Assembly: GCF_009909185.1 (NCBI RefSeq)
Contig: NZ_JAAAMV010000032.1
Coordinates: forward strand, 50,891 to 114,890
DNA from: Paenibacillus glycinis
Lineage (GTDB): Bacteria > Bacillota > Bacilli > Paenibacillales > Paenibacillaceae
Direction: 5' to 3'
DNA: 64,000 nucleotides
The notes under the pieces were generated by a model, which was not told the DNA's origin, made no database searches, and was given only the letters and a program-made list of their open reading frames with translations. Position numbers and translations under genes: made by a program. Position 1 is the first letter of the stretch; each line of letters starts with the position of its first letter. Positions 16,326 through 24,306 of this stretch are shown in pieces.

Positions 16326-16862
16326 ATGATTATGAATTGGCTTAGAGGGAACCGTTACGCAGCCATTCTGCTTACCTTACTGAGAGTATACGTAGGTTGG
16401 GAGTGGATGACAGCCGGCTGGCATAAGCTCACGGGAGATAAGGCATTCGATGCGGCGGGTTTCATTCAGGGGGCGATTAGCAAGCCTGTAGTCGATATGG
16501 GAACTCATGAGAACATATATCCCAACTTCGTATGGTTTCTCTCCCATATTGCGCTGCCGCATGTCGGGCAGTTCAACGTCCTTGTGCCATGGGGAGAGTT
16601 TCTGGTTGGCCTCGGGCTTATTGTCGGCGGTTTGACAACAGCCGCTGCATTCTTCGGTCTGCTGATGAATTTCATGTTTATGTTCGCAGGTACGGTCTCG
16701 ATGAACCCTTGGCTCGTGCTGCTTGGCGTCATCCTTCTCATAGCGGGGGCCAATGCAGGGCGTGTCGGAGCGGATCACTATTTGCTGCCGGTTACCCGCC
16801 AAGCTGTTAATCGTCTAAAACACGTTCAAATCAAGAAGAAATTCAAAAAAATACCTATGTAA
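16326..16862 (+). CDS. DoxX-family membrane protein, copy 1
   Basis: A 178-residue integral membrane protein with four hydrophobic segments. It has 'RVYVGWEWMTAGWHK' near the N terminus and 'PWGEFLVGLGLIVGGLTTAAAFFGLLMN' in the middle, as in the DoxX family (related to the small subunit of thiosulfate:quinone oxidoreductase). AAGGAG lies 9 nt before the ATG. It is first in a run of three closely packed plus-strand genes. A paralogue at 20476-21012 has the same length and the same leader spacing. The biochemical role is not certain in this group; a quinone-linked or redox membrane role is inferred from the family and the surrounding oxygen-response genes. Confidence 0.9.
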   Translation: MIMNWLRGNRYAAILLTLLRVYVGWEWMTAGWHKLTGDKAFDAAGFIQGAISKPVVDMGTHENIYPNFVWFLSHIALPHVGQFNVLVPWGEFLVGLGLIVGGLTTAAAFFGLLMNFMFMFAGTVSMNPWLVLLGVILLIAGANAGRVGADHYLLPVTRQAVNRLKHVQIKKKFKKIPM

Positions 16863-16880
16863 TGAAGAGGGAAGGGAGAC

Positions 16881-17447
16881 GTGAGGAACATGGGACCGGA
16901 TGAAATCGTGACAAGTGTGGACCCAAAGCCGATTATGCTGCAGTTGCTTGAAACTTTACAGGCTGAGCACTTTGAGCTGGCGCAGCAGTTCAATCAGTAT
17001 TATATAAAAGTATCCGAAGCGGACGGTAATAACGGCTTCCACGATGAGGAACGGAAGGTGTTGATTCACTCACTGCGGGAGCGTGTCCGTGAATTCGTCA
17101 AGATGATGGAGCGGCATGTCGCCAACGAAAACGAGAAACTGTTCCCAAGTCTGGCTGCATGCTTCACGGAGGAAGAGGTCGTACCGTCATTCCGCTTTTC
17201 TTCCCTGCTCATGGAACAATATTTTTGCTCCGCACGCTCGTATTTGAAGCTGTTTCTCGATGTGTCGGAACCCGGAAGCGATCAGTTGACAAAGAAAGAA
17301 CTGAATCGAACGATATCACTCTTGCGGGAAGGGCTGATCTTGTTAACGGAGTATTTCAAGATCGAGAAGCAGCTCGTTCTACAGCAAGCGGCACAAAAGC
17401 TGCAAACAAAAGACGTCAGCATTTCAAGCGCGAAGGAAGGCGGATGA
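16881..17447 (+). CDS. Degenerate hemerythrin-like (HHE) protein
   Basis: A 188-residue helical protein. The first half has the hemerythrin pattern, with His30 ('LQAEHFELAQQFNQYY') and His79/Glu83 ('MERHVANENEKLFP'). The second half keeps the helix pattern, but the expected histidines are replaced ('MEQYFCSARSY', 'LLTEYFKIEKQL'), so a complete di-iron site cannot be assembled. It starts at GTG 16881, or possibly ATG 16890, behind GGAAGGGAG. It lies 18 nt after doxX and overlaps the next broken gene by ATGA, so it is in the same operon. Hemerythrins bind oxygen, NO or iron; loss of ligands suggests a changed role or ongoing decay. Confidence 0.6.
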   Translation: MRNMGPDEIVTSVDPKPIMLQLLETLQAEHFELAQQFNQYYIKVSEADGNNGFHDEERKVLIHSLRERVREFVKMMERHVANENEKLFPSLAACFTEEEVVPSFRFSSLLMEQYFCSARSYLKLFLDVSEPGSDQLTKKELNRTISLLREGLILLTEYFKIEKQLVLQQAAQKLQTKDVSISSAKEGG

Positions 17448-17887
17448 GAGCAATGGCTATCAGCAATTTTATAGGATATTGGTTGCTTACGACGGATCGG
17501 AGATGGCTGAGAAATCGCTCAGGCAAGCGATAAAGCTTACGATGCACAACAATAGGGCAGAGCTGCACGTGCTGCATGCGATCTAAGACGCCGATTTTTG
17601 AAGAGACTGCATACAGGGAAGTCGGTGGAATGAATTATTTGCGGAAAAGCGCGGAATCGATGATGAGAGAAGTGGAAGAATCGCTAGAAGGCTTAAGGAA
17701 TCCGGTGTTCATTCGAATCGTTGAAGGGCGTCCGGATAAGAAAATCATTGAATACGCGGAGAGACATCATATTGATTTGATTCTAATGGGCAGCAGGGGA
17801 TTGAGCGGATTGAAAGAACTGGTCCTTGGAAGCGTCAGCCATTATGTGGTACGGCATGCTAACGTTCCGGTTTTTATTTATAAATAA
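17444..17887 (+). pseudogene. Universal stress protein gene, frameshifted
   Basis: The ATG at 17444 overlaps the previous stop, but the frame is lost at once. The N-terminal UspA strand 'RILVAYDGSEMAEKSLRQA' is in another frame and stops at TAA 17584-17586. The rest, 'TPIFEETAYREVGGMNYLRK', 'DKKIIEYAERHHIDLILMGS' and the nucleotide-binding loop 'GSRGLSGLKELVLGSVS', is in a third frame ending at 17887. Two single-base indels explain this. The parent is a typical 140-150-residue cytoplasmic ATP-binding UspA protein. The C-terminal half could still be made from ATG 17576. Confidence 0.8.
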
Positions 17888-17897
17888 GCTGTAGAAT

Positions 17898-17933
17898 GAA
17901 GGACGAGCGCCAGTATGCATTCGGCGCTCCTTC
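17898..17933. terminator. Hairpin between convergent genes
   Basis: GAAGGACGAGCGCC pairs imperfectly with GGCGCTCCTTC around an 11-nt loop. It sits between the end of the stress-protein remnant and the stop of the convergent kinase gene, so it may end both transcripts. It has no T-run. Confidence 0.4.
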
Positions 17934-17937
17934 AGGC

Positions 17938-19047
17938 TTAGAATGACTTCGGACAAACAAGGACGACACGCGTGCCCTGACCCGGCAAGGAATCAATCGT
18001 TAGCTCTCCGCCGACCCCTCTTGCACGCTCCTCCATGCTGAATAAGCCGACTCCTTTCATTTTTTGATTCCGGATAAAACCTTTGCCTGTATCTTCAATT
18101 TGAACCTCCACTTGGCTCTCGGACTCAATCAACCGGACCTCTGCGGAAGAAACATCGGCATACTTGCTAATATTCGTCAACGCTTCCTGGATGACGCGGT
18201 AGATGGTCGTCTCGGTTGAGGCGTTCAGACGTTTACGCAAATTGGATTCGAATTTGACCTGTATGGCAGAGTGCTGGGTGAAGTTCTCGATATAGGTGCG
18301 GATGGCAGGGACGACGCCTAAATCATCAAGCACGGACGGGCGCAGCTCCCAAGCCAGGCTGCGAACCTCCTCTATTACGGAGGAGACGCTTCGGCGAAGC
18401 CTTTCGAGCTCGGGGTTGCCCTTATCCGCGATGATTCGATCCAGCTGGATAAGGAGGGAGAACATGTTCTGGCCGACACCATCGTGAAGCTCGCGGGAAA
18501 TGCGCTTACGTTCTTCTTCCTGGATCTGCATGACCTTCGTCATAAGAAGCTTCAGCTCTTCCTCGATTCGTTTAAGCTCCGTCACTTCGTTTCGAATCGC
18601 CAAGTATTGATACGGGTGTCCGAATTCATCAATGAAAGGGACAATTGTTGTGTTGACCCAGTAATAGGTGCCGTCCTTCGCTTTGTTCCGGATGTCGCCC
18701 TTCCACACTTGGCCGGCGGAAATTGTTCCCCATAACTCCCGGAAGAAACCTTTGTCATGGTATCCCGAATTAATAATTCGATGATCCTTCCCAAGCAACT
18801 CTTTGCGGGCATATTTGGAGATTTCGCAGAATTTGTCATTTACATAAAGAATGACGCCGCGCGCGTCCGTCACGACGACAATGGAGGATTCATCCAGGGC
18901 GAACCTGATATCGTTCAGCTGTTTGAGCGATTGCTGAAGGTGGTGGCGGAATGGAGTTTCTTCCAGCTGTGCTTCGATTTGTTCGAGAAGCTCTCCGACA
19001 TTTTGTCCGATTACCGAGGAGAAGAATCTGTTCACTTCTTTATTCAA
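17938..19047 (-). CDS. PAS-domain sensor histidine kinase, NreB/NarX-like (HisKA_3)
   Basis: A 369-residue cytoplasmic kinase with no membrane segment. A PAS domain with PAC tail is at about 45-160 ('VTDARGVILYVNDKFCEISKY', 'GQVWKGDIRNKAKDGTYYW'), HisKA_3 follows with His188 ('RKRISRELHDGVGQ'), and the ATPase domain ends with 'GKGFIRNQKMKGVGLFSMEERA'. It starts at TTG 19047 inside the 3' end of the regulator gene, 8-nt overlap, so it is translationally coupled; GTG 19035 is an alternative. With the GAF and NarL-type genes upstream it resembles the oxygen/nitrate-sensing NreABC system. However, its PAS domain has a single cysteine, not the four Fe-S ligands of NreB, so another cofactor such as FAD or haem, or another signal, is likely. 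Confidence 0.88.
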   Translation of the reverse strand: MNKEVNRFFSSVIGQNVGELLEQIEAQLEETPFRHHLQQSLKQLNDIRFALDESSIVVVTDARGVILYVNDKFCEISKYARKELLGKDHRIINSGYHDKGFFRELWGTISAGQVWKGDIRNKAKDGTYYWVNTTIVPFIDEFGHPYQYLAIRNEVTELKRIEEELKLLMTKVMQIQEEERKRISRELHDGVGQNMFSLLIQLDRIIADKGNPELERLRRSVSSVIEEVRSLAWELRPSVLDDLGVVPAIRTYIENFTQHSAIQVKFESNLRKRLNASTETTIYRVIQEALTNISKYADVSSAEVRLIESESQVEVQIEDTGKGFIRNQKMKGVGLFSMEERARGVGGELTIDSLPGQGTRVVLVCPKSF

Positions 19048-19693
19048 AGTTCAACAGCCCTTTCTTCATCGCAAATTTGACCAATTCCGGTCTTGTCTTC
19101 AGGTTGAGCTTTTCCATCAGGTTGCTCTTATGCGATTCCACCGTTTTGACGCTGATAATCAGATGCTCGGCGATTTCCTTATTGGAATAGCCTTTGGCGA
19201 TCCAGCTTAAAATTTCTTTCTCCCGTTCGGATAATGAGTTGAACGTGCTGGAGCTTTCACCATGCTTGGCTCTGTCCAAATATTCGCTCATGAGCCGCTT
19301 GGTCGCTGTGGGATAGAGGTAGGCATCCCCTTGGGCAATCGTTTGAATCGCGTTTATCAATTCTTCGTGGGGCGTATTCTTTAATATATAGCCGGATGCG
19401 CCGGCATGAATCGCTCTGAACAAATACTCATCGTCATCATGCATGGTCAACACAAGGATGGAACACGCTGGAAGGAGCTTCTTCAGCTCGGAAGTTGCTG
19501 TGAGGCCGTCTTTGCCGTGAGGCATGCTTAAATCCATAAGAACGACATCCGGTACAAGGCTGAGCGCTTTCGCGATGCCTTCATCGCCATCCGCGGCTTC
19601 CCCGATGACTTCCATGCCGTTGTTCGCATTTATGAGTGTCCTTAATCCGGATCTTACAATTGCGTGATCGTCGACGATTAAAATTTTTATCAT
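19040..19693 (-). CDS. NarL/LuxR-family response regulator (NreC/LiaR-like)
   Basis: A 217-residue regulator. The receiver domain is at about 1-120 with 'VDDHAIVRSGL', phosphoacceptor Asp54 ('VVLMDLSMPHG'), 'LTMHDD' and the switch Lys in 'YILKNTP'. The C-terminal LuxR helix-turn-helix is at about 152-215 ('LSEREKEILSWIAKGYSNK', 'ISVKTVESHKSNLMEKLNL'). A GGGAGGCG site precedes the ATG. It is the middle gene of a minus-strand operon GAF - regulator - kinase. The nearby doxX genes share an inverted TCAGG/CCTGA motif and are plausible targets. Confidence 0.93.
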   Translation of the reverse strand: MIKILIVDDHAIVRSGLRTLINANNGMEVIGEAADGDEGIAKALSLVPDVVLMDLSMPHGKDGLTATSELKKLLPACSILVLTMHDDDEYLFRAIHAGASGYILKNTPHEELINAIQTIAQGDAYLYPTATKRLMSEYLDRAKHGESSSTFNSLSEREKEILSWIAKGYSNKEIAEHLIISVKTVESHKSNLMEKLNLKTRPELVKFAMKKGLLNFE

Positions 19694-19739
19694 GATGCGC
19701 CTCCCGATAGTAGCTTTTTAACTAACCGTATGCTGCTTG

Positions 19740-20204
19740 TTATTTTCTTAGCTCCTCGCGATTCATTTGAGAAAGCATAGCGTTCAACCGATTTGCTGCC
19801 TCCGTGATCAATGTCATATCAATCTTTTCATATATGCGGTCGCAGCGGTCCCCAATTAAGAGCGCGCCCTGAGCTTCGCTGCAAATTGTAATAGGAACCG
19901 CTAGTGCTGATTTCAAATGCTCCACGCTCATGATGGCATATTCGTGTAGAAGCCTGGTTCTCTCCGCAATACCCATTGCTGCATCGACGCGGACGGAGCG
20001 ACCGAGCTTTATGACGAGTCCAGCAATGTCGTGGTTCGGTCGAATAAGCAGATCCTTATAGCGCTGGCTTTGGTTGCCGCATACAAATGCCCATCGGATG
20101 CGGGTCGGTTCGTACTCTTGCAGAGCCAACGCGCAGTAATCGCTACTTGTCTCGATGCGGACTGTAATTAATTCATGTTGGATTTGTTCATGTAATGGGC
20201 TCAT
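19740..20204 (-). CDS. GAF-domain protein, NreA-like
   Basis: A 154-residue single-domain GAF protein. 'ALALQEYEPTRIRWAFVCG', 'QRYKDLLIRPNHDIAGLVI' and 'VPITICSEAQGALLIGD' match my recollection of NreA, the nitrate-binding partner that inhibits NreB. It has no membrane segment. GAGGTGA precedes the ATG. It is first in the minus-strand operon with a NarL-type regulator and a PAS kinase, so the order is A-C-B instead of the staphylococcal A-B-C. A nitrate or small-molecule sensing role is inferred from this context only. Confidence 0.8.
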   Translation of the reverse strand: MSPLHEQIQHELITVRIETSSDYCALALQEYEPTRIRWAFVCGNQSQRYKDLLIRPNHDIAGLVIKLGRSVRVDAAMGIAERTRLLHEYAIMSVEHLKSALAVPITICSEAQGALLIGDRCDRIYEKIDMTLITEAANRLNAMLSQMNREELRK

Positions 20205-20288
20205 TACGTATAGTCACCTCATTTCCATAAGGCATAGAGCGTGTTGCAGGGCTACTATAAGTATATTGGTTTCTGCTGTAATTGTAAG

Positions 20289-20383
20289 TCAGGGAATCCC
20301 CTGAATCTATGAACGCAAGGCTTTCATCCATATCAGGGAAAGCTTCGTGCCGCGGGTGCTATTTCCTGAATCCATGTTCAGGA
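20289..20383. promoter_or_regulatory. Cluster of TCAGGG/TTCCTGA inverted motifs between the GAF operon and doxX copy 2
   Basis: TCAGGGAATCCCCTGA (20289-20304, 6-bp perfect arms), TATCAGGGAA (20331-20340) and TCCTGAATCCATGTTCAGGA (20364-20383, 7-bp perfect arms) lie in the 271-bp divergent region. The core matches the motif pair upstream of doxX copy 1. It is a candidate binding cluster for the NarL-type regulator acting on both directions. Confidence 0.5.
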
Positions 20384-20475
20384 GTTCTTCCCCCCATTAT
20401 CCGTGTTTCTCCCGATAACAAGAAGAGCTGGCCGGCGGTATGATGGAATCAACAAATAACGAGGAGCTGGTTGAA

Positions 20476-21012
20476 ATGATGAAATGGCTGAGAGAAAATC
20501 GATATGCGGCTGTCTTACTGACTTTAGTTCGATTCTATGTAGGCTGGGAATGGCTGACGGCAGGCTGGCACAAGATCAACGGCGGCAAGGCATTCGACGC
20601 GGCAGGCTTTGTCCAAGGGGCGATAGCGAAGCCGGTCCTGGACAGCAAGAGTCACGAGGCGGTATATCCTCATTTCGTAGCTTTTCTCAAGCACGTCGCC
20701 TTGCCGAATGTGAAGCTCTTTAATGTCATTGTGCCATGGGGCGAATTGTTAGTAGGTGCGGGTTTGCTGCTGGGAGCGTTAACGACGACCGCTGTACTGT
20801 TTGGCTTGCTGATGAACTTTATGTACATGTTTGCTGGTACGGTTTCGACTAACCCTTGGCTGATTCTTCTTGGTTTCATCATTGTCGCCGCGGGGGCCAA
20901 TGCGGGTAAGTTCGGGGTGGATCATTATATCCTTCCATATCTCCACGAACGCCTTAAGAAGCATGACCGCCGGGTACCGAAGCTTCATACGAAAGGACGC
21001 TTGCATTCGTAA
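20476..21012 (+). CDS. DoxX-family membrane protein, copy 2
   Basis: A 178-residue paralogue of the protein at 16326-16862, of identical length, with four membrane segments. The family stretches are 'RFYVGWEWLTAGWHK' and 'PWGELLVGAGLLLGALTTTAVLFG'. The start at 20476 is chosen because the context GAGGAGCTGGTTGAAATGATG is nearly the same as the ribosome site and start of copy 1; the ATG at 20440 would put 12 extra residues in front and swallow that site. It is divergent from the NreA-like gene and followed by a truncated universal-stress gene. The duplication of doxX plus usp suggests a segmental duplication followed by decay. Confidence 0.9.
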   Translation: MMKWLRENRYAAVLLTLVRFYVGWEWLTAGWHKINGGKAFDAAGFVQGAIAKPVLDSKSHEAVYPHFVAFLKHVALPNVKLFNVIVPWGELLVGAGLLLGALTTTAVLFGLLMNFMYMFAGTVSTNPWLILLGFIIVAAGANAGKFGVDHYILPYLHERLKKHDRRVPKLHTKGRLHS

Positions 21013-21054
21013 GATTTAACGGTATACTACATTCCTTAATAAGGAGCGATTTAC

Positions 21055-21180
21055 ATGACATATACTGAAATTCTAGTTGCTTACGACGGCTCAAAACAAT
21101 CGGACAATGCATTAGAGCAAGCTATGTTACTTGCACGCGATAAACCGTTACACAACAGTATTCTGCTTGAATTACTATGA
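21055..21180 (+). pseudogene. Truncated universal stress protein gene
   Basis: AAGGAG at 21041 precedes ATG 21055, which opens only 41 codons: 'MTYTEILVAYDGSKQSDNAL' and 'EQAMLLARDKP', then a stop at 21178-21180. This is the N-terminal quarter of a UspA protein without the nucleotide-binding loop. The start is intact, so a short peptide may be made, but it cannot be a functional stress protein. It is the second doxX-usp pair in this region with a broken usp. Confidence 0.8.
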
Positions 21181-21290
21181 CTTTGGATATAGACAGAGTT
21201 GGATAACCGGGAAAGGTAGATTGGGCAGAGATTCGATTCTAGTGGAGCAATACGTAAATATAAAAAATTACAACGATGAAATATAAAATG

Positions 21291-21326
21291 AAAGTGCCCA
21301 CCTGCACAAGGTGGGCACTTTTTTTA
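21291..21326 (+). terminator. Rho-independent terminator
   Basis: AAGTGCCCACCT and AGGTGGGCACTT form a 12-bp stem around a GCACA loop, followed by seven T. It ends the doxX copy 2 transcript. Confidence 0.95.
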
Positions 21327-22026
21327 TTTGTTGCTTCTGGATGATTCACTGGCTTTTTGATCGGGGGTTACTTATGTTTTTTCGTGTGAGTTGAGACATA
21401 TATACGTATGCATAAATATACATTTTACCTGTGGCGGATATTCTCATCAATTATGAATAGCGGTGGTTTCCTGAGTGTTCGAACTAATACTTCTCTCACT
21501 AATTATGAAAACGACTTTTGATAAATCAACGTTTTCTTATGTGTTTTCTCATTAATTCTGACACACACACAAAAAATGATGTGCTAAATACAAGCATTTA
21601 TCTGTTGAGGCGATCGATGGACTGCTTACCCTGCAGAATTTTTCAACTGCAAAAAGCAGGATTTGAGGCAAGTCAAGTGCTCTTTTTTGTCATCATCAAA
21701 TTTTTAATTTCTTCCAAAAACCATTTATGAAATGACATTTTTAATAAAAATACATGAGCGTATACTACTTTACATGAGATCTCTGTTTAAGATTACCGAC
21801 AGAGGACTCCTTCCGAATCGCATTTGTGCTGAGCGGAGACCACATGGCCGTAGAGAATGATTTCAAGGAACAATGGGTGTCGATTCATAATTGGGATTAC
21901 AGGGACAAGACTACGCATCCATAGCAGCCAGGCACAGTGGCGAAGACAGCTTCTAGGAGGAGGTCAATATGTAACGATTGATTCAATAGGGTGATTCAGT
22001 AATGAACCATTCAAATTTAATTAATT
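21327..22026. other. A/T-rich intergenic stretch with one possible gene remnant
   Basis: No intact gene is seen. A frame ending at TAG 21922-21924 reads as protein-like ('EDSFRIAFVLSGDHMAVE', 'NDFKEQWVSIHNWDYRDKT'), with an ATG at 21844 but no ribosome site, and may be a 3' gene fragment of unknown family. A short inverted repeat GAAAACG...CGTTTTC lies near 21506-21535. Confidence 0.35.
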
Positions 22027-22040
22027 TGAAAGCGCTTTCC
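22027..22040. promoter_or_regulatory. cre-like CcpA operator upstream of the GH43 gene
   Basis: TGAAAGCGCTTTCC matches 13 of 14 positions of the TGWAARCGYTWNCW catabolite-responsive element as I recall it. It lies 46 nt before the GH43 start, a place where CcpA-HPr(Ser-P) would block transcription when glucose is present. Confidence 0.6.
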
Positions 22041-22085
22041 AGCAATGAGAAGAGTAGACTGTCAATTACAGAAGGAGGTTGTATG

Positions 22086-24005
22086 ATGAAAAAAATCAAA
22101 AAATCCAATCATGTCTTGTTTTGCGTTTCGATTGTATTTTGCTTGATCGTATCTTTGCCCGGACTAGCAAATGCTGCTCCAATTCACGCTGGTCCGCAAT
22201 TCGTGGATGGCTACTATGCAGATCCTGACGTACAGATTTATAATGGCACCTATTGGGTGTATCCGACTCGTTCGACTCAAGTCGGCGAATCCGACACCGG
22301 CGCGAAATCCGTGGACCTCTTTTCTTCAACGGATATGGTCAATTGGACAAAATACTCGAATGTCATAAGTTCGGCCAATATATCATGGTTGCAACATTCA
22401 TTGTGGGCGCCGAGCGGAGCTTATCGCAACGGGAAGTACTACCTCTATTTTGCTGCCAACGCAATCAATGGCGATGGTCAATTAGGCGGAATAGGCGTTG
22501 CAGTCGCCGATAATCCGCAAGGTCCATATACCGATGCGATCGGCGCCCCCCTTATCAACGTCGTACGAAACGGCGCAGGCCCAATGGATCAAGACGTATT
22601 TATAGATGATGACGGTCAAGCGTACATGTATTACGGCAGCTGGGGCGAGTGTAATGTTGTAAAACTTAACGCGGACATGAAGTCTTTGGGAACATGGTCT
22701 GACGGAACCGTCTATAAGAAAGTCACGCCCGCTAAAACGGGCGATAATGATTATTTTGAGGCGCCTAAAGTGTTCAAGAGAAACGGGACATACTATTTGA
22801 CTTATGCTGCGGGCGTTTGGGCAGATTCATCTTATAAGGTCATGTATGCAACGTCCAGCTCTGTAACGGGACCATTCGTACCGCAAGGTATTATGCTGCA
22901 TACCGATACGACTACAGCAGATGGCCCTGGTCATAACGGTATTGTTCAATCACCCGCTACAAATGATTGGTACATTTTTTACCATAAGCGTTATCTGAGC
23001 AGTTCGCAACGCGTACTGGCATTCGATAAATTTGAGTTTAATGCCGACAATACGATTAAACCAATCGAAATGGCAGAAGAAGATACCTTCGATGACGGTA
23101 CCGATACGGGATGGACCAAATATGGCGGCGCATGGACCGTATCCGGCGGCCAGTATAGCGTAGCGTCAAATCCGGGTGCCAAGGCGCTGTTGGATACCAA
23201 TTTCTCGGACGTGATTTATGAAGCCGATGTGACGCCGGGGTCAACCGGCAATGCGGGTCTGGTATTTAGAGTATCCAATCCTGGAACGGGTACGGATGCT
23301 TACCAAGGCTACTATGCCGGGCTCGATGTTCCCAATCAGAAGGTTTTGATCGGAAAGGCTAACAACAACTGGACCTCGCTTTCCGCTGCTTCTATGAGCT
23401 TAACGGCGAATACAAAGTATCATGTTAAAATTGTCGCACAAGATGCTTCCATTAAGGTCTATGTTGATGATATGACGATACCTAAGATTAGCGTAACGGA
23501 TTCAACCTATATCGGGGGCAGCGTAGGTGTCAGAACCTATGATTCAGCTGCCAAGTTTGATAATATTTCCGTTCAAAGCAGCCGCTATGAAACAGAAAAT
23601 CTATTCGTAAGCGCAACCTCAGGCGACAAACACAGCATGTTTGGGAATGGAACCGGTCGAGACCTCAATTTGAGCGGCGGATTTGGAACTGCACTGGACG
23701 CCAATGCAGTCAACGACTTTGTGACATACACGGTGAACGTGCCCGAAGCGCGCAGCTATAGTGTAAGGGTCGGCGTGAAAAAGGGAGCGAACCGAGGGCA
23801 GTTTCAATTGTCGGTCAACGGTGTCAATCATGGTCTGGTTCAGGATTTATATTCCTCTGCATTTAGCTACGTGGAACTGAATGTAGCTACGATCACCTTC
23901 AGCTCGGCAGGCGATAAATCGTTTACGTTTAACGTTGCAGGCAAAAACGGCTCAAGTTCAGACTACGATCTGTCCATGGATTACATTAAACTAGTGCCAA
24001 ACTGA
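22086..24005 (+). CDS. Secreted GH43 glycosidase with two C-terminal carbohydrate-binding-type domains
   Basis: A 639-residue exoenzyme. The signal peptide is residues 1-30, ending 'GLANA'. The five-bladed GH43 catalytic domain is at about 35-340, with general-base Asp46 ('YYADPDVQIYNG'), the pKa-modulating Asp170 ('GPMDQDVFIDDDG') and acid Glu225 ('DYFEAPKVFKRNG'). A LamG/DUF1080-like beta-sandwich follows (about 345-510, 'YGGAWTVSGGQYSV', 'GLVFRVSNPG'), then a second beta-sandwich (about 512-639, 'NDFVTYTVNVPEARSYSVRVG') resembling CBM6/35 modules. The start is chosen for GAAGGAGG at 22071-22078. GH43 enzymes cut alpha-L-arabinofuranosyl, beta-xylosyl or galactosyl links in plant wall polysaccharides. 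The upstream ATG at 22002 lacks a ribosome site. Confidence 0.92.
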   Translation: MKKIKKSNHVLFCVSIVFCLIVSLPGLANAAPIHAGPQFVDGYYADPDVQIYNGTYWVYPTRSTQVGESDTGAKSVDLFSSTDMVNWTKYSNVISSANISWLQHSLWAPSGAYRNGKYYLYFAANAINGDGQLGGIGVAVADNPQGPYTDAIGAPLINVVRNGAGPMDQDVFIDDDGQAYMYYGSWGECNVVKLNADMKSLGTWSDGTVYKKVTPAKTGDNDYFEAPKVFKRNGTYYLTYAAGVWADSSYKVMYATSSSVTGPFVPQGIMLHTDTTTADGPGHNGIVQSPATNDWYIFYHKRYLSSSQRVLAFDKFEFNADNTIKPIEMAEEDTFDDGTDTGWTKYGGAWTVSGGQYSVASNPGAKALLDTNFSDVIYEADVTPGSTGNAGLVFRVSNPGTGTDAYQGYYAGLDVPNQKVLIGKANNNWTSLSAASMSLTANTKYHVKIVAQDASIKVYVDDMTIPKISVTDSTYIGGSVGVRTYDSAAKFDNISVQSSRYETENLFVSATSGDKHSMFGNGTGRDLNLSGGFGTALDANAVNDFVTYTVNVPEARSYSVRVGVKKGANRGQFQLSVNGVNHGLVQDLYSSAFSYVELNVATITFSSAGDKSFTFNVAGKNGSSSDYDLSMDYIKLVPN

Positions 24006-24146
24006 TGCAAAACAGGGGGATACAGTTGAATGCTGAACACAAAGAGTTCAGCGTTCAAAGCGTAATAAAAGCGCAGCTGGACCTGACCCGAAATTCACAC
24101 CATTTAATTGACTGCCTATAAATATATGGGAAAGAAGTTTTTCTGA

Positions 24147-24174
24147 AGCCTTGAGCAATCAAGGCTCTTTTTTT
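24147..24174 (+). terminator. Rho-independent terminator of the GH43 gene
   Basis: AGCCTTGA-GCAA-TCAAGGCT is a perfect 8-bp stem with a tetraloop, followed by C and seven T. Confidence 0.93.
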
Positions 24175-24306
24175 ATCCGGATTACCGATATCGATACGAT
24201 TTTAAGTTAGTACCAATTTCATTTAAATGATTACATTTTTATAATTTCCCCGGTAGCTATAATGAAAATATAATAGCTCCTTTATACAGCCGGAGGGATG
24301 AGAGAA

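Noticed and set aside
21518..21730. 70-codon plus-strand frame
   Set aside because: A/T-rich, no ribosome site, no family pattern.
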